Positions 24,307-33,840 of a stretch of 43,442 nt of DNA are shown here, one piece after another. Each line of letters opens with the position of its first letter. Position 1 is the first letter of the stretch. The position numbers were made by a program, and so were the translations under genes. A model generated the notes under the pieces. That model searched no databases and was not told where the DNA came from. It was given only the letters and a program-made list of their open reading frames with translations. The stretch is from DATKLX01 sp035542155 (GTDB lineage: Bacteria > Chloroflexota > Anaerolineae > Anaerolineales > Anaerolineaceae), in NCBI GenBank assembly GCA_035542155.1, contig DATKLX010000239.1:1-43442 (forward strand), given 5' to 3'.

Positions 24307-27300
24307 ATGAGCCCGAAGAAACAGGCTGTTGCCGACGATGGAAAGACCAAGCCCATCAGCACGCCTATCGCAATTATTGGAATGTCGTCTATCTTCCCGA
24401 TGGCCCGAAACACCCAGGAGTTCTGGGATAACCTGCTTCAAAAAATCGACTGCCTCACGGAGGTGCCCCCTTCCCGGTGGAACGCTGAGGATTATTTCGA
24501 CCCGGATCCGAGTAAACCAGATAAAACATATTGCAAACGGGGTGGATTTATCCCGGATATTGATTTCGACCCGATGGAGTTCGGCTTGCCACCGAATATT
24601 CTCGAAGTCACCGATGTATCGCAGCTACTCTCCCTGGTCGTAGCCAGGGATGCTATCGAGGATGCCGGGTACAATGAGGAACGGGATTTCGACCGCGAGA
24701 ACACTGGGGTCATCCTGGGCGTTGTTGGCATCTCTTCCAAACTGTTCACCCCCCTGATGTCACGGCTCCAGTATCCGGTCTGGGAAAAAGTCCTGTTGAA
24801 CTGCGGTATCTCCCGAGAGGATACGCAAAAAATCATCGAGAAAATCAAGCTGGCCTACGTTGGCTGGGAGGAAAACTCATTCCCCGGAACCATTCTGAAC
24901 GTGATCGCCGGACGGATAGCGAACCGGCTCGACCTGGGCGGCACGAACTGCGTGGTGGACGCAGCCTGCGGCAGCTCGCTGTCAGCGGTCAAGATGGCGA
25001 TCGGCGAGCTGGTCGAACGCCGGGCCAACGTGATGATCACCGGCGGCGTTGACACTGACAACTCGATCGGCACGTACTTGTGCTTCAGCAAGACACCGGC
25101 CTTCTCGAAGAGCCAGATGGTTCGCCCATTTGACTCTGAATCAGACGGAATGATGGTGGGTGAAGGGATCGGCATGTTTGTCATGAAACGGCTGGAAGAC
25201 GCCGAACGTGACGGCGACCGGATCTACGCGGTAATCAGAGGCGTCGGCTCCTCCAGCGACGGCCGATTCAAGAGCATTTATGCGCCACGCCCTGAAGGCC
25301 AGGCCAGGGCGCTCCGTCGCGCTTACGAAGATGCCGGTTTCAGCCCGGCAACCGTGGGATTGATGGAGGCACACGGCACGGGAACCCCGGCCGGAGATCC
25401 CGCGGAAGTGGCCTCAATGAAAGACGTATTCGGAGAGAATAATCCTCGCAAAGGATATATCGCTCTGGGGAGCGTGAAATCGCAGATCGCCCATACGAAA
25501 GCGGCCGCGGGAGCCGCCAGCCTGATGAAAATCGCGCTGGCTCTTCATCACAAGATCCTGCCGGCGACGATCAACGTGACAAAGCCCAGCCCAAAATTGG
25601 GGCTGGAGGACTCCCCGTTCTACCTGAACACTGAAGTGCGCCCCTGGATTCGGGCCGAAGGCGAGCCTCCGCGGCGTGCAGCGGTCAGCTCGTTTGGATT
25701 TGGGGGAACGAATTTCCACATGGTCCTGGAAGAATATACCCCTGAACACAAAACCGCTTACCGGATCAACACGGTCCCAAGGATGATTCTGCTGCATGCC
25801 AGCTCGCCCAGCCAGCTATTGGAGAACAGCCGCCAGACCCTCGAACGGCTGAAGGGCCAGGCGGCGCAAAGCGAATTCCTCCAGCTCGCTGAAATCAGCG
25901 AAAACGCTGAGATCCCAATCATCGCCGCCAGGATCGGGTTTATCGCGGCGACTGTTGAGGAGGCCAGAGATTTACTCCAGGCAGCCATCGATGCATTGAA
26001 AGACAAGCTGCAGGAAGAAGCCTGGGAGCACCCGCGCGGGATCTATTACCGGAAAACGGGAATGGTCACCGATGGAAAAATCGTCGCCTTGTTTGCCGGC
26101 CAGGGATCGCAGTATCCAGACATGGGCCGGGAAATGGCTCTGAATTTTCCCCCGCTCCGCGAAATCTACGCGAGAATGGACGCCCTCTTTGCCAGAGAAG
26201 GACTCAAGCCTGTTTCCGAAGTGGTCTTCCCGCCCCCGGCGTTCGATCCGGCTGAAAAAGAGAGACAGGCGGAAGCCCTGCAACAGACGAGTTATGCCCA
26301 ACCCGCGATCGGCTCTTTCAGCCTGGCCCAATACAAAATACTGACCCAGGCCGGGTTCAAACCCGATTTTACCGCCGGCCACAGCTTTGGCGAGCTAACC
26401 GCGCTGTGCGCCGCGGGCGTCATCGACGAGGATGCCTACCTGACTCTGGCGAAGGCGCGGGGAAAAGCCATGGCCCCGCCGCCCGATCCCAATTTCGATG
26501 CGGGGACCATGCTGGCCGTGAAGGGCGACATCTCCACATTGCCGGAACTGCTGAAAGAATATCCCGAGGTCACCCTGGCAAACTTCAACTCGACCCAGCA
26601 GGTGGTCCTGGCAGGAAGCAAACCAGCCATCGCCGCGATCCAGCCCGCGCTCAGCCAGAAAGGTTATTCGGTCGTGCCGCTTTCGGTATCGGCCGCATTC
26701 CACACACCGCTGGTCGGCCACGCCCAAAAACCTTTCGCCGGGGCGATTCAAAAGGAAAAGTTCAGCAAGCCAGCCATCCCGGTCTATTCCAACACCACCG
26801 GGAAGCGCCACCCGGATGATCCCCAGGCCATCCAAAAAGCATTGACCGAGCACATCCTTAATCCAGTCCAGTTCAAAGACGAAATTGATGCTATTTATGC
26901 CGAAGGCGGCTCCATTTTCGTCGAATTCGGCCCAAAAAATGTTTTGACCAACCTGGTGAAAACGATCCTCGGAAACCGGTCGCACCTCGCCATCGCGCTG
27001 AACGCCAACGCCAAAAAAGATAGCGACCGCCAGTTCCGCGACGCGGTCCTCCAGTTGCGAGTGGCAGGGCTGACCTTGAAACAGGTCGACCCCTACGGAC
27101 TGCCGGCCAGACTGCCCAAGGCAAAGAAAAAGGGCTCGATCAATGTAACGCTCAACGGCGGGCTGTATATCTCCGAAAAAACCCGCAAAGCATTTGAAAA
27201 CGCCCTGCAGGATGGGTTCAAGGTGAAATCGGCTGTTCCGCCAAGCAGTAACGAGGATAACGGCCGCCGGCCTGAAGCTGTTCCAACACCGGCCCAACTT

Positions 27301-29637
27301 GTTCCGGCGCCATCCCAGCCGGTAGCTGCGCAGGCAGCGACCTTCCTAACCGCCCGGGTATCCGGGCCAGAAACAGCCGCGATGGGCTCCACAGTGGTGG
27401 AAAAGAGCATCGCGGAATTTCAGGCGCACCAGAATGAGACCTTGAAGGTCCACGAAGAATACCTTCGCAGCCAGTCCGAGTACACGCGCACTTTTGCCGA
27501 TCTGATGCAGATGGGGTATAACATGTTCCAGAACCCGGCGGCGCAGTCCGGCGGAATCGAGAATGCTGTTCGCGTGATGGAAAGCATCGAACGCAGCCTG
27601 GCGCGCTTCCACGAGCACCAGTCCGAGACGCTGCGTGTCCACGAGCAGTACCTGAAGAACCAGACTGATTTCACCCAGGCGATCCTATCTCTGCTGCAGA
27701 ACCAGGCAGCGACATCCAAACCCCAGGCGCAGACGGCCATGCCAGCTCCAGCCGGGATCCCGGCGGCGATCCAGGCTGCCCCAGTTTTCCCTCAACCAGT
27801 TCTGGAACCTGTGCTCCTGGTTTCCACATCCTCCGACGGCAACGGAACGAATGTGAAGGCTGAATCCCAGATGGAGGTGAACCGCGCATCTCAGCCCGCA
27901 ACGCCCGAGCCCGCCCAGGCAGTTCAGGCCAGCACGATCCCAGTTGAAGCGATCACCGCCGCGCTGCTCGAGGTGGTCAGTGAGAAGACCGGTTACCCGC
28001 AGGAAATGCTGGAAATGGGGATGGATATGGAAGCCGACCTGGGGATCGACTCGATCAAGCGGGTCGAGATCCTGGGCGCGATGCAAAACCGCTTTCCCGA
28101 GCTGCCGAAAGTAGACACTTCTGCCCTGGCAGAGACGCGCACCCTGGGCCAGATCACCACGCTTCTTTCTGAAAGCCTGCCGCAAGGGCGAACGAGCGCA
28201 CCTTCTCCGCAGCCAGCCTCGAGCGCCCCGGATGCCGCTCCAGTCAGCCCGGACGCGCAGGCGACAGCCTTTATCAACGTGGATCAGATTTCCTCGGCGC
28301 TGCTGGATGTCGTCAGCGAGAAAACCGGCTACCCACAGGAAATGCTGGAAATGGGGATGGATATGGAAGCCGACCTGGGGATCGATTCGATCAAACGGGT
28401 CGAGATCCTGGGGGCCATGCAAAATCGCTTTCCAGAAATGCCCAGGGTTGACGCCGCGGCGTTCGCTGAGATACGCACGCTGGGACAGATTATCACCCAC
28501 CTCTCTGAAAGCCTGTCGGCGGCAGGCATCCCGGCGATAGAGCAGCCTCAAGCCACGCAAGCAGCAGCAAGCTCCCCGGCTCAAACCGCTACAACGGAGG
28601 CTTCCGACACGCAGAACGGCGAGAAAGAAATCGCCACAGCGCTGCTCGAGGTGGTCAGTGAGAAGACCGGCTACCCGCAGGAAATGCTGGAAATGGGGAT
28701 GGATATGGAAGCCGACCTGGGGATCGACTCGATCAAACGAGTAGAGATCCTCGGGGGCATACAGACACGCTTCCCCGAGCTGCCCAAAATCGAGGCAGAC
28801 ATCCTGGCAGAAACGCGGACACTTGGGCAGATTATCGATGTATACAGGAACCAGGCAGCAACCGCTCCGGCGCAAATGACAGCCCAGCCCGAACAGGCCT
28901 TGTCCCCAGCACCTGCGATTGCACAGGGAACGGTCGAGCTCAAGCCGCTCCCCCCACCAGACCAACTGGAGTCAACCCTGCCAGAGGGATACTCCTGTAT
29001 CGTAACCAACGACGGATCGCCGGCAACGGCCAACCTGGTCCGGCAGCTCTCGCAGCGAGGTTGGAAAGTGGCCGTCTTAAACTTCCCCAGCAATCTGATC
29101 GCCAACGATACCAGCCTGCCCTCCCAGATTCACCAGGTTCATCTGGAAGATACCTCAGAAACAGCTCTGCAGCAAGCGCTGGTGAAGCTGGCCAGGACCT
29201 TTGGACCGGTAGGCGCGTTTATCCACCTCAACCCGGTGGTCAAGACCAGCACCACCCACCTGTTCTCCGAGAAATCAGAGCAGATCATGGAGCAAATCTT
29301 CCTGGCGGCCCGATTCTTGAAGGACAGCCTCAACGAGGCTGCCAGGGCAGGCAAGAGCGCTTTCATGGCGGTAACCCGTATCGACGGGCAGTTTGGCCTG
29401 AGCCAGCGGACCGAAGCCGATCCCATCCAAAGCGGGCTGTTCGGCCTGGTGAAATCGCTTGGCCTGGAATGGGAGAACGTCTTTTGCCGGGCCATCGATC
29501 TCAGCCCTGATCTTTCGCCAGAGGATTCCGCCAGAGCGATCCTGGCCGAACTGGACGATCCGAACCGCCTGATCAGTGAGGTTGCCTACGGCCCGCGCGG
29601 CAGGGTCACCCGGGTGGTGGTGCCTGCTTCAGCCTGA
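24307..29637 (+). CDS. PfaA-like multidomain synthase: KS-AT-ACPx3-pseudoKR
   Basis: A 1776-residue iterative synthase resembling the front of PUFA-synthase PfaA. The ketosynthase (about 18-460) has Cys221 in DAACGSS, His356 in AHGTGT and the GSVKSQIAHTKAAAG motif. The malonyl-type acyltransferase (about 595-900) has Ser693 in GHSFGE and SAAFHTPL. A Pro/Ala linker with two helical repeats (about 1037-1125) leads to three acyl carriers with attachment serines 1249, 1361 and 1475 in GIDSIKRVEIL. The end (about 1545-1776) looks like the non-catalytic half of a ketoreductase; no NADPH motif follows. The catalytic half opens the next gene 11 bases later, so PfaA is split here. GGAGG precedes the ATG. 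Confidence 0.93.
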   Translation: MSPKKQAVADDGKTKPISTPIAIIGMSSIFPMARNTQEFWDNLLQKIDCLTEVPPSRWNAEDYFDPDPSKPDKTYCKRGGFIPDIDFDPMEFGLPPNILEVTDVSQLLSLVVARDAIEDAGYNEERDFDRENTGVILGVVGISSKLFTPLMSRLQYPVWEKVLLNCGISREDTQKIIEKIKLAYVGWEENSFPGTILNVIAGRIANRLDLGGTNCVVDAACGSSLSAVKMAIGELVERRANVMITGGVDTDNSIGTYLCFSKTPAFSKSQMVRPFDSESDGMMVGEGIGMFVMKRLEDAERDGDRIYAVIRGVGSSSDGRFKSIYAPRPEGQARALRRAYEDAGFSPATVGLMEAHGTGTPAGDPAEVASMKDVFGENNPRKGYIALGSVKSQIAHTKAAAGAASLMKIALALHHKILPATINVTKPSPKLGLEDSPFYLNTEVRPWIRAEGEPPRRAAVSSFGFGGTNFHMVLEEYTPEHKTAYRINTVPRMILLHASSPSQLLENSRQTLERLKGQAAQSEFLQLAEISENAEIPIIAARIGFIAATVEEARDLLQAAIDALKDKLQEEAWEHPRGIYYRKTGMVTDGKIVALFAGQGSQYPDMGREMALNFPPLREIYARMDALFAREGLKPVSEVVFPPPAFDPAEKERQAEALQQTSYAQPAIGSFSLAQYKILTQAGFKPDFTAGHSFGELTALCAAGVIDEDAYLTLAKARGKAMAPPPDPNFDAGTMLAVKGDISTLPELLKEYPEVTLANFNSTQQVVLAGSKPAIAAIQPALSQKGYSVVPLSVSAAFHTPLVGHAQKPFAGAIQKEKFSKPAIPVYSNTTGKRHPDDPQAIQKALTEHILNPVQFKDEIDAIYAEGGSIFVEFGPKNVLTNLVKTILGNRSHLAIALNANAKKDSDRQFRDAVLQLRVAGLTLKQVDPYGLPARLPKAKKKGSINVTLNGGLYISEKTRKAFENALQDGFKVKSAVPPSSNEDNGRRPEAVPTPAQLVPAPSQPVAAQAATFLTARVSGPETAAMGSTVVEKSIAEFQAHQNETLKVHEEYLRSQSEYTRTFADLMQMGYNMFQNPAAQSGGIENAVRVMESIERSLARFHEHQSETLRVHEQYLKNQTDFTQAILSLLQNQAATSKPQAQTAMPAPAGIPAAIQAAPVFPQPVLEPVLLVSTSSDGNGTNVKAESQMEVNRASQPATPEPAQAVQASTIPVEAITAALLEVVSEKTGYPQEMLEMGMDMEADLGIDSIKRVEILGAMQNRFPELPKVDTSALAETRTLGQITTLLSESLPQGRTSAPSPQPASSAPDAAPVSPDAQATAFINVDQISSALLDVVSEKTGYPQEMLEMGMDMEADLGIDSIKRVEILGAMQNRFPEMPRVDAAAFAEIRTLGQIITHLSESLSAAGIPAIEQPQATQAAASSPAQTATTEASDTQNGEKEIATALLEVVSEKTGYPQEMLEMGMDMEADLGIDSIKRVEILGGIQTRFPELPKIEADILAETRTLGQIIDVYRNQAATAPAQMTAQPEQALSPAPAIAQGTVELKPLPPPDQLESTLPEGYSCIVTNDGSPATANLVRQLSQRGWKVAVLNFPSNLIANDTSLPSQIHQVHLEDTSETALQQALVKLARTFGPVGAFIHLNPVVKTSTTHLFSEKSEQIMEQIFLAARFLKDSLNEAARAGKSAFMAVTRIDGQFGLSQRTEADPIQSGLFGLVKSLGLEWENVFCRAIDLSPDLSPEDSARAILAELDDPNRLISEVAYGPRGRVTRVVVPASA
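28000..28727 (+). repeat. three acyl-carrier repeats with an identical 50-base core
   Basis: The same 50 bases, from CAGGAAATGC to GGGGATCGA, occur at 28000-28049, 28336-28385 and 28678-28727. They encode QEMLEMGMDMEADLGI and its flank, just before the attachment Ser. Bases flanking this core diverge, showing local duplication or conversion. Confidence 0.95.
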
Positions 29638-29648
29638 GAGAGGTCATC

Positions 29649-31385
29649 ATGAACAGACCAATTTTCCTGAAACCCTCCTCGACCATACTGGTAAGCGGGG
29701 GAGCAAGGGGTATTACCGCGCAGTGCGTCATCGCCCTGGCCAGGGCATTCAAGCCCAGGTTTATCCTGGTCGGCCGGTCGTCGCTGGACTCCGGGGAGCC
29801 GGAATGGTCACGGGGAGTTGAGAACGAGGGCGAGCTGAAGAAGCTCATATTGGCAGACCTGCAGGACAGGGGCGAAAAGCCGACCCCGCTGGTCGTGCAA
29901 AAAATCTTCGGGTCGATCCAGTCCAGGCGGGAGATCGAAGCTACTCTGCAGAACATTCACGAGGCGGGTGGAAAGGCCATCTACGTGAGCGCGGATATCG
30001 CCGACCTGGTTTCGCTCAGGCCCAGGCTGGATCAGGCGATCCAGCAGCTTGGCCCCGTCACCGGCCTGATCCACGGCGCGGGGAGCTTATCGGATAAGCT
30101 CATCGAAAAGAAAAGCCAACTTGATTTTGAAATGGTCTACTCGCCAAAAATCAACGGTCTGAAATCCATTCTGGAATGCATTCCACCCGACCAACTGGAT
30201 TTCATGGTATTTTTTTCCTCGATCGTCGCGGTGTACGGCAACCTGGGGCAAACGGATTACGCCATCGCCAACCAGATCCTGGACCAATCTGCGCGGCTGA
30301 TCCAGCAACTCCACCCGCGCTGCCGGGTGATCTCAATCAACTGGGGGCCGTGGGAGGGTGGGATGGTCACCCCCAGCCTGAAGAAGCTTTTCGAGGAGCG
30401 CAATGTAGAGCTGATTCCACTCGAAACAGGCGCGCAAACGCTGGTGCAACTGCTCTCCACCCCAAAACAGCCGGCAGTCCAGGTTGTAGTTGGCAAGCCA
30501 CCCGCAGCGCCGGTGCGGAACCCGGCCAGCAGCCCCCAGGTCTATCACATTACCCGCGCGTTAAGCGCAGAATTGAACCCCTTCGTCACGGATCACGTGA
30601 TCGGTGAATCTCCGGTGCTGCCGGCCACCTGCGCCGCGGCCTGGATGATCAACGCCTGCGAGCAGATCTTTCCCGGTTACACATTTTTCCAGATGGACAG
30701 CTATAAAGTCCTCAAAGGGCTGGTGTTCGACGCGAGCCTGGCCAGCCAGCACACCCTGGAGATCAAAGTTATTTCCAATAAAGACCAATTGCTGACGCTG
30801 GACTGCCGCATCTGGAGCAAGAACGAACAGGGAAAAACGTTTTACCATTACAGCGCACAGGTCACCCTGCTCACCCGGATCCCCGCGGCAAAAAACCAGC
30901 CAGCGCCCGAGATGAAAGAAAGCCTCCTGATGGGAGAGCAGCTTTACCAGGATGGGACTCTTTTCCACGGGCACAGCTTCCAGGGGATTGAGCGGATCTT
31001 CTCGCTCGATCCCGATCGCCTGGTCATGCGCTGTATTCAGCCAGCGATCAACGAACAGAAACAGGGACAATTTCCCGTTCAAACCTGCAACCCCTTCTTG
31101 AACGACTCCATCGTCCAGTGCCTGCTCGTCTGGTCTCAACGTTTCGACCAGGCGCCGTGCCTGCCTTCGAGACTGGAAAGGCTCGAGCAGTGGCTTCCGG
31201 CAGCATTCGGCCGGCCGTATATCATCACATTGACGATCCAATCGCACACGGATAAGGCGGTGGTAGGAGATATCCTGGTCCAGGATTCCGACGGAAATGT
31301 GGTGATGAAATTCACCGGATTGGAAGGAACGATCAGTCCGATGCTAAAACGGCGGATTGGGGTCAGGACTTCAGAGAGCGCCTGA
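29649..31385 (+). CDS. PfaA-like C-terminal half as separate protein: KR-DH
   Basis: A 578-residue protein that begins where the previous one stops in the usual PfaA domain order. The catalytic ketoreductase (about 1-285) has the NADPH loop SGGARGITAQ, FFSSIVAVYGN and Tyr204 in QTDYAIANQ, so it should reduce beta-keto to beta-hydroxy groups. A double-hotdog dehydratase of the polyketide type follows (about 300-570): His316 in DHVIGESPVLP, HGHSFQGI, and Asp486 in NPFLNDSIVQ. The GAGAGG binding site and a change of frame show a genuine separate gene. It presumably assembles with the upstream protein to rebuild the full ketoreductase. Confidence 0.9.
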   Translation: MNRPIFLKPSSTILVSGGARGITAQCVIALARAFKPRFILVGRSSLDSGEPEWSRGVENEGELKKLILADLQDRGEKPTPLVVQKIFGSIQSRREIEATLQNIHEAGGKAIYVSADIADLVSLRPRLDQAIQQLGPVTGLIHGAGSLSDKLIEKKSQLDFEMVYSPKINGLKSILECIPPDQLDFMVFFSSIVAVYGNLGQTDYAIANQILDQSARLIQQLHPRCRVISINWGPWEGGMVTPSLKKLFEERNVELIPLETGAQTLVQLLSTPKQPAVQVVVGKPPAAPVRNPASSPQVYHITRALSAELNPFVTDHVIGESPVLPATCAAAWMINACEQIFPGYTFFQMDSYKVLKGLVFDASLASQHTLEIKVISNKDQLLTLDCRIWSKNEQGKTFYHYSAQVTLLTRIPAAKNQPAPEMKESLLMGEQLYQDGTLFHGHSFQGIERIFSLDPDRLVMRCIQPAINEQKQGQFPVQTCNPFLNDSIVQCLLVWSQRFDQAPCLPSRLERLEQWLPAAFGRPYIITLTIQSHTDKAVVGDILVQDSDGNVVMKFTGLEGTISPMLKRRIGVRTSESA

Positions 31386-31386
31386 T

Positions 31387-33807
31387 ATGATCCAACGAAT
31401 ACTGAAATCATCCACACGGATGGCGGTCATGGGAATGGCGCTTTCTGTGGGGACAATCCTGGACCTGGACACTTTTCAGGAAGCGCTCTATCGCGGGCAA
31501 ACGGAACCACTAGGCGAGGAGCAGACCGGGAGCGCCCCTGACCTGACGAAGACGATTGGTGATGCAATCCGGGACGCCGGTTTGGAAAATCCGGCAGACC
31601 TGGCAGTGTTCCTTGCGGTTGATGGGTTGGCCCAGGAATCTTTCGAAAAGGATTTTTCGCAATTCAGATTGGTCCTGCAACTGGCGGGAAGCTCGACCTC
31701 TCTTGGCGAGATACTCAGACAGGCAGGGGAAGCCCTGGTGGGAGGAGCGAAAGCCGCGGTGATCGCGGCCTGCCAGTTGCGCTCTGGAGCGATGGCCCGC
31801 CGACCCGGGAACCTCACTCTCAGCTTCGAACAAAACGGGATGCGTGCGCCGGAAACCAGCGGCTGCGCAGCGGTAGTGCTGGATGCAAATCCGGACAAAC
31901 CGGTGTATGCCTGGATCGAAAGTTACGCGGCGGTGGAAGATCTGAGCCTCGCCAGCGCCGTCGAAGAGGCGGGCCGCATCGCCCTGGGGGCAAGTGGACA
32001 CCTGCCAGAAGAAATTGGATGCATCGAGGTATCTGGATTTGGCGATGCGGATGACGCCGAGGTCGCAGGCCTGAGAGGAGCTTACCAGGTCGGAAAGGTT
32101 GGCCTTACCTGCGCCGTGGGCAGCAGCACTCCCCTGGTGGGGAATACGGGCTGCGCCGCGGGACTGGCTGGCCTGGTGCGGACCTGCCTGAGCGTTACCC
32201 GGCGGTTTTTCCCCATGGTTCCAAACTGGAAAGCGCCGATCGATCCTGGCTTATGGGCAGGAACCCCATTTTACGTTCCGCAAGCCTCCCAGACCTGGTT
32301 CCAGCGCCAGGGGAACCGCGGTCGATCGGCAACTCTGAACCACATCGGGCCGGCGAATACCTGCACGCACGTGGTCCTCGCCGAAGCCGACCAGCCCCAG
32401 AGGATCGTAACGGAGCGAATCCACACCCTGGGGGTTACTCTGATCCCTTGCGTGGGTGCAAATACCGAACAACTCCTGGCGCAAGTAGCTGGGATCCGCG
32501 AGAAGATCGAACGAGGCGAAGGGTTGGAGGAGGTCGCAGCGGTCGCCTTGAACCGCTACCGTGGACTGGCTGACGTTCCATACGCCCTTGGCCTGCTGGG
32601 TCACAACCGGGAGGAATTCCTCAAGGAAATACAGTTTGCGGAACGAGGGATCCAGAAATCATTTGAAACCGGCGGCGAATGGCAGACGCCGATGGGCAGT
32701 TACCTGACCGCCGCTCCGCTGGGCAACAAGGCGCAGATCGCTTTCGTCTACCCGGGAGCCTTCAACTCATACCTGGGGATCGGGCGCGATCTATTTTTCG
32801 CCTTCCCCGGACTGTACGACCGGTTCGGGGAGCTGACTTCCAATATCGCCATGGTCCTGCAAGAAGAAAAGCTGTATCCGCGTGGGCTGTGCGCCCCAAC
32901 ACCCGCTCAACTCGAAGAATTCGAAACCCAGCTCAACGAAAACGCGGTCGCCATGCTGACTTCCGGAGCCACACTGGCAGTCCTTTACACGCTGGTTCTC
33001 CAGGAATGGTTTGGTATTCAACCAAGCGGTGTTTTTGGTTACAGTCTGGGAGAAGACAGCATGTTGTTTGCCTCGCGGGTCTGGAGGGACGGCGAGATCG
33101 CCGGATCAGCCCTGTCAACCTCTCCTATTTTCCAAACGCGAATCACGGGGCCCAAAGAAACGGTTCGAGAGTACTGGGGTTTAACTGACAGAACACACGT
33201 CGAATCGAACGGCTCCCTCTGGGGCAATTATATTTTGATGGCCCAGGCCGAGCAGGTATATCCTGCCCTCCAGTCGGAGGAAAGGGTTTACCTGACACAC
33301 ATCAACACCCCCCACCAGGTGGTAATCGGCGGAGACCCTCCGGCGTGCCAGAGGGTGATCCAGAGAGTTGGGTGCCAGTCGCTGAAAGCGCCTTTCGATC
33401 ACGTGCTGCACTGCGAAGCGATGGCTGCTGAGTTCTCGACTTTGGTCGAGCTGAGCACCTGGCCCATCCACCAACAGCCGTCCTACCCGCTGTATTCAGC
33501 CGCCGATTACCACCCGCTGCGATTGGAACCCCGCGCAGTGGGACAGAGCATCGCCAAAATGTTGTGCACGCCCCTGGATTTCCCGCGGCTGATCAACCTG
33601 GCATACCAGGATGGAGCCAGGATCTTTATCGAGCTGGGGGCGGGCAGCAACTGCACGCGATGGATCGACGATACTTTGAAAGGCCAACCTCACGCGTCGA
33701 TATCCATCAACCGCAAGGGGTTAACCGATCCTGAAGCAGTCTTACGCACCCTGGCGCGCCTGATCAGCCACCGGATCGAGATTGACTTCAGCAGGTTGAT
33801 TGTATGA
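31387..33807 (+). CDS. PfaB-like protein: degenerate KS plus acyltransferase
   Basis: An 806-residue protein resembling PfaB. Residues 1 to about 330 follow a ketosynthase fold, but catalytic motifs are lost: the Cys loop reads LAGSSTSLG, the HGTGT equivalent is EVSGFGD, and the second His motif is LVGNTGCAAG. The second part (about 430-800) is an acyltransferase with Ser553 in GYSLGED, INTPHQVVIGG and DHVLHCEAM. PfaB is one determinant of product type in PUFA synthases. The ATG at 31387 comes one base after the KR-DH stop, so coupling is likely; the longer frame from 31357 lies inside that gene. Confidence 0.85.
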   Translation: MIQRILKSSTRMAVMGMALSVGTILDLDTFQEALYRGQTEPLGEEQTGSAPDLTKTIGDAIRDAGLENPADLAVFLAVDGLAQESFEKDFSQFRLVLQLAGSSTSLGEILRQAGEALVGGAKAAVIAACQLRSGAMARRPGNLTLSFEQNGMRAPETSGCAAVVLDANPDKPVYAWIESYAAVEDLSLASAVEEAGRIALGASGHLPEEIGCIEVSGFGDADDAEVAGLRGAYQVGKVGLTCAVGSSTPLVGNTGCAAGLAGLVRTCLSVTRRFFPMVPNWKAPIDPGLWAGTPFYVPQASQTWFQRQGNRGRSATLNHIGPANTCTHVVLAEADQPQRIVTERIHTLGVTLIPCVGANTEQLLAQVAGIREKIERGEGLEEVAAVALNRYRGLADVPYALGLLGHNREEFLKEIQFAERGIQKSFETGGEWQTPMGSYLTAAPLGNKAQIAFVYPGAFNSYLGIGRDLFFAFPGLYDRFGELTSNIAMVLQEEKLYPRGLCAPTPAQLEEFETQLNENAVAMLTSGATLAVLYTLVLQEWFGIQPSGVFGYSLGEDSMLFASRVWRDGEIAGSALSTSPIFQTRITGPKETVREYWGLTDRTHVESNGSLWGNYILMAQAEQVYPALQSEERVYLTHINTPHQVVIGGDPPACQRVIQRVGCQSLKAPFDHVLHCEAMAAEFSTLVELSTWPIHQQPSYPLYSAADYHPLRLEPRAVGQSIAKMLCTPLDFPRLINLAYQDGARIFIELGAGSNCTRWIDDTLKGQPHASISINRKGLTDPEAVLRTLARLISHRIEIDFSRLIV

Positions 33808-33839
33808 ATGTATGGTTAAAGGGAATTCGTAAAAGCTGA
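33804..33839 (+). CDS. possible 11-codon bridging ORF
   Basis: An ATG overlaps the stop of the PfaB-like gene (ATGA) and opens an 11-codon frame, MNVWLKGIRKS, whose TGA ends one base before the ATG of the dehydratase gene. That ATG lacks a well-placed binding site of its own (AAAGGG is about 18 bases away), so the short frame may carry ribosomes across. It may equally be chance. Confidence 0.25.
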   Translation: MNVWLKGIRKS

Positions 33840-33840
33840 A

